A stretch of DNA of 5,817 nt from Dehalococcoidia bacterium. Lineage in GTDB: Bacteria; Chloroflexota; Dehalococcoidia; Dehalococcoidales; Fen-1064. The notes beneath the pieces were generated by a model that was given only the letters and a program-made list of their open reading frames with translations, had not been told where the DNA came from and did no database searches. A program made the position numbers and the translations under genes. Each line of letters opens with the position of its first letter. Position 1 is the first letter of the stretch. This document shows, piece after piece, positions 5,768 through 5,817 of the stretch. The stretch covers positions 1-5,817 of the forward strand of contig JAUYDN010000250.1 in NCBI GenBank assembly GCA_030691775.1, in the 5' to 3' direction.

Positions 5768-5817
5768 CAGGCTCTGGCCCCTTCTCCGCAGGAGGCTGTT
5801 AAAAAATGAGGCTATTT

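Noticed and set aside
5602..5802. Plus-strand frame of 66 codons at the right end
   Set aside because: It overlaps the PEP carboxylase C-terminus in another frame and ends in the hairpin repeat.

Overview
The window reads as chromosomal DNA of an anaerobic bacterium, most likely Chloroflexota (Dehalococcoidia-like). This is an inference from remembered family resemblance: the variant Fe/Mn superoxide dismutase, the 'AHNGAGKT/DTPGYPDF' EF-G paralogue, and the small GTCATTC...GAATGAC-type hairpin repeats between genes. No taxonomic search was possible. There are four protein genes, none in an operon with another, separated by repeat-bearing gaps.

Layout. (1) 1-570, minus strand: Fe/Mn superoxide dismutase, missing its C-terminus at the window edge. 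(2) 571-777: divergent intergenic region with two face-to-face promoter candidates whose -35 boxes overlap. (3) 778-1338, plus: nitroreductase-family flavoprotein. (4) 1339-1593: an 84-bp imperfect inverted-repeat element, then a TATAAT promoter candidate. (5) 1594-3666, plus: EF-G-like translational GTPase with altered G motifs. (6) 3667-4192: 526 bp with no gene, made of an imperfect tandem duplication. Each copy starts with a GTCATTCCCGC...GCGGGAATCCAG hairpin and ends with the 3' end of a tRNA-Cys gene read on the minus strand. The second copy carries the whole 3' half of tRNA-Cys(GCA), broken exactly at the anticodon loop, which is the footprint of a tRNA-targeted integration site. (7) 4193-5680, plus: archaeal-type phosphoenolpyruvate carboxylase, visibly more AT-rich than the genes to its left. 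(8) 5681-5817: a short hairpin repeat and no gene.

How it fits together. Superoxide dismutase and the divergent flavin reductase could form an oxygen/redox-stress pair sharing a control region. The EF-G paralogue stands alone. The orientation of the broken tRNA-Cys implies older chromosome to the left (below about 4142) and inserted DNA to the right, so the PEP carboxylase, which makes oxaloacetate from PEP and bicarbonate, may be the first gene of an acquired segment. The most interesting part of the window is the tRNA-Cys fragment array and this junction. I saw no wholly new system.
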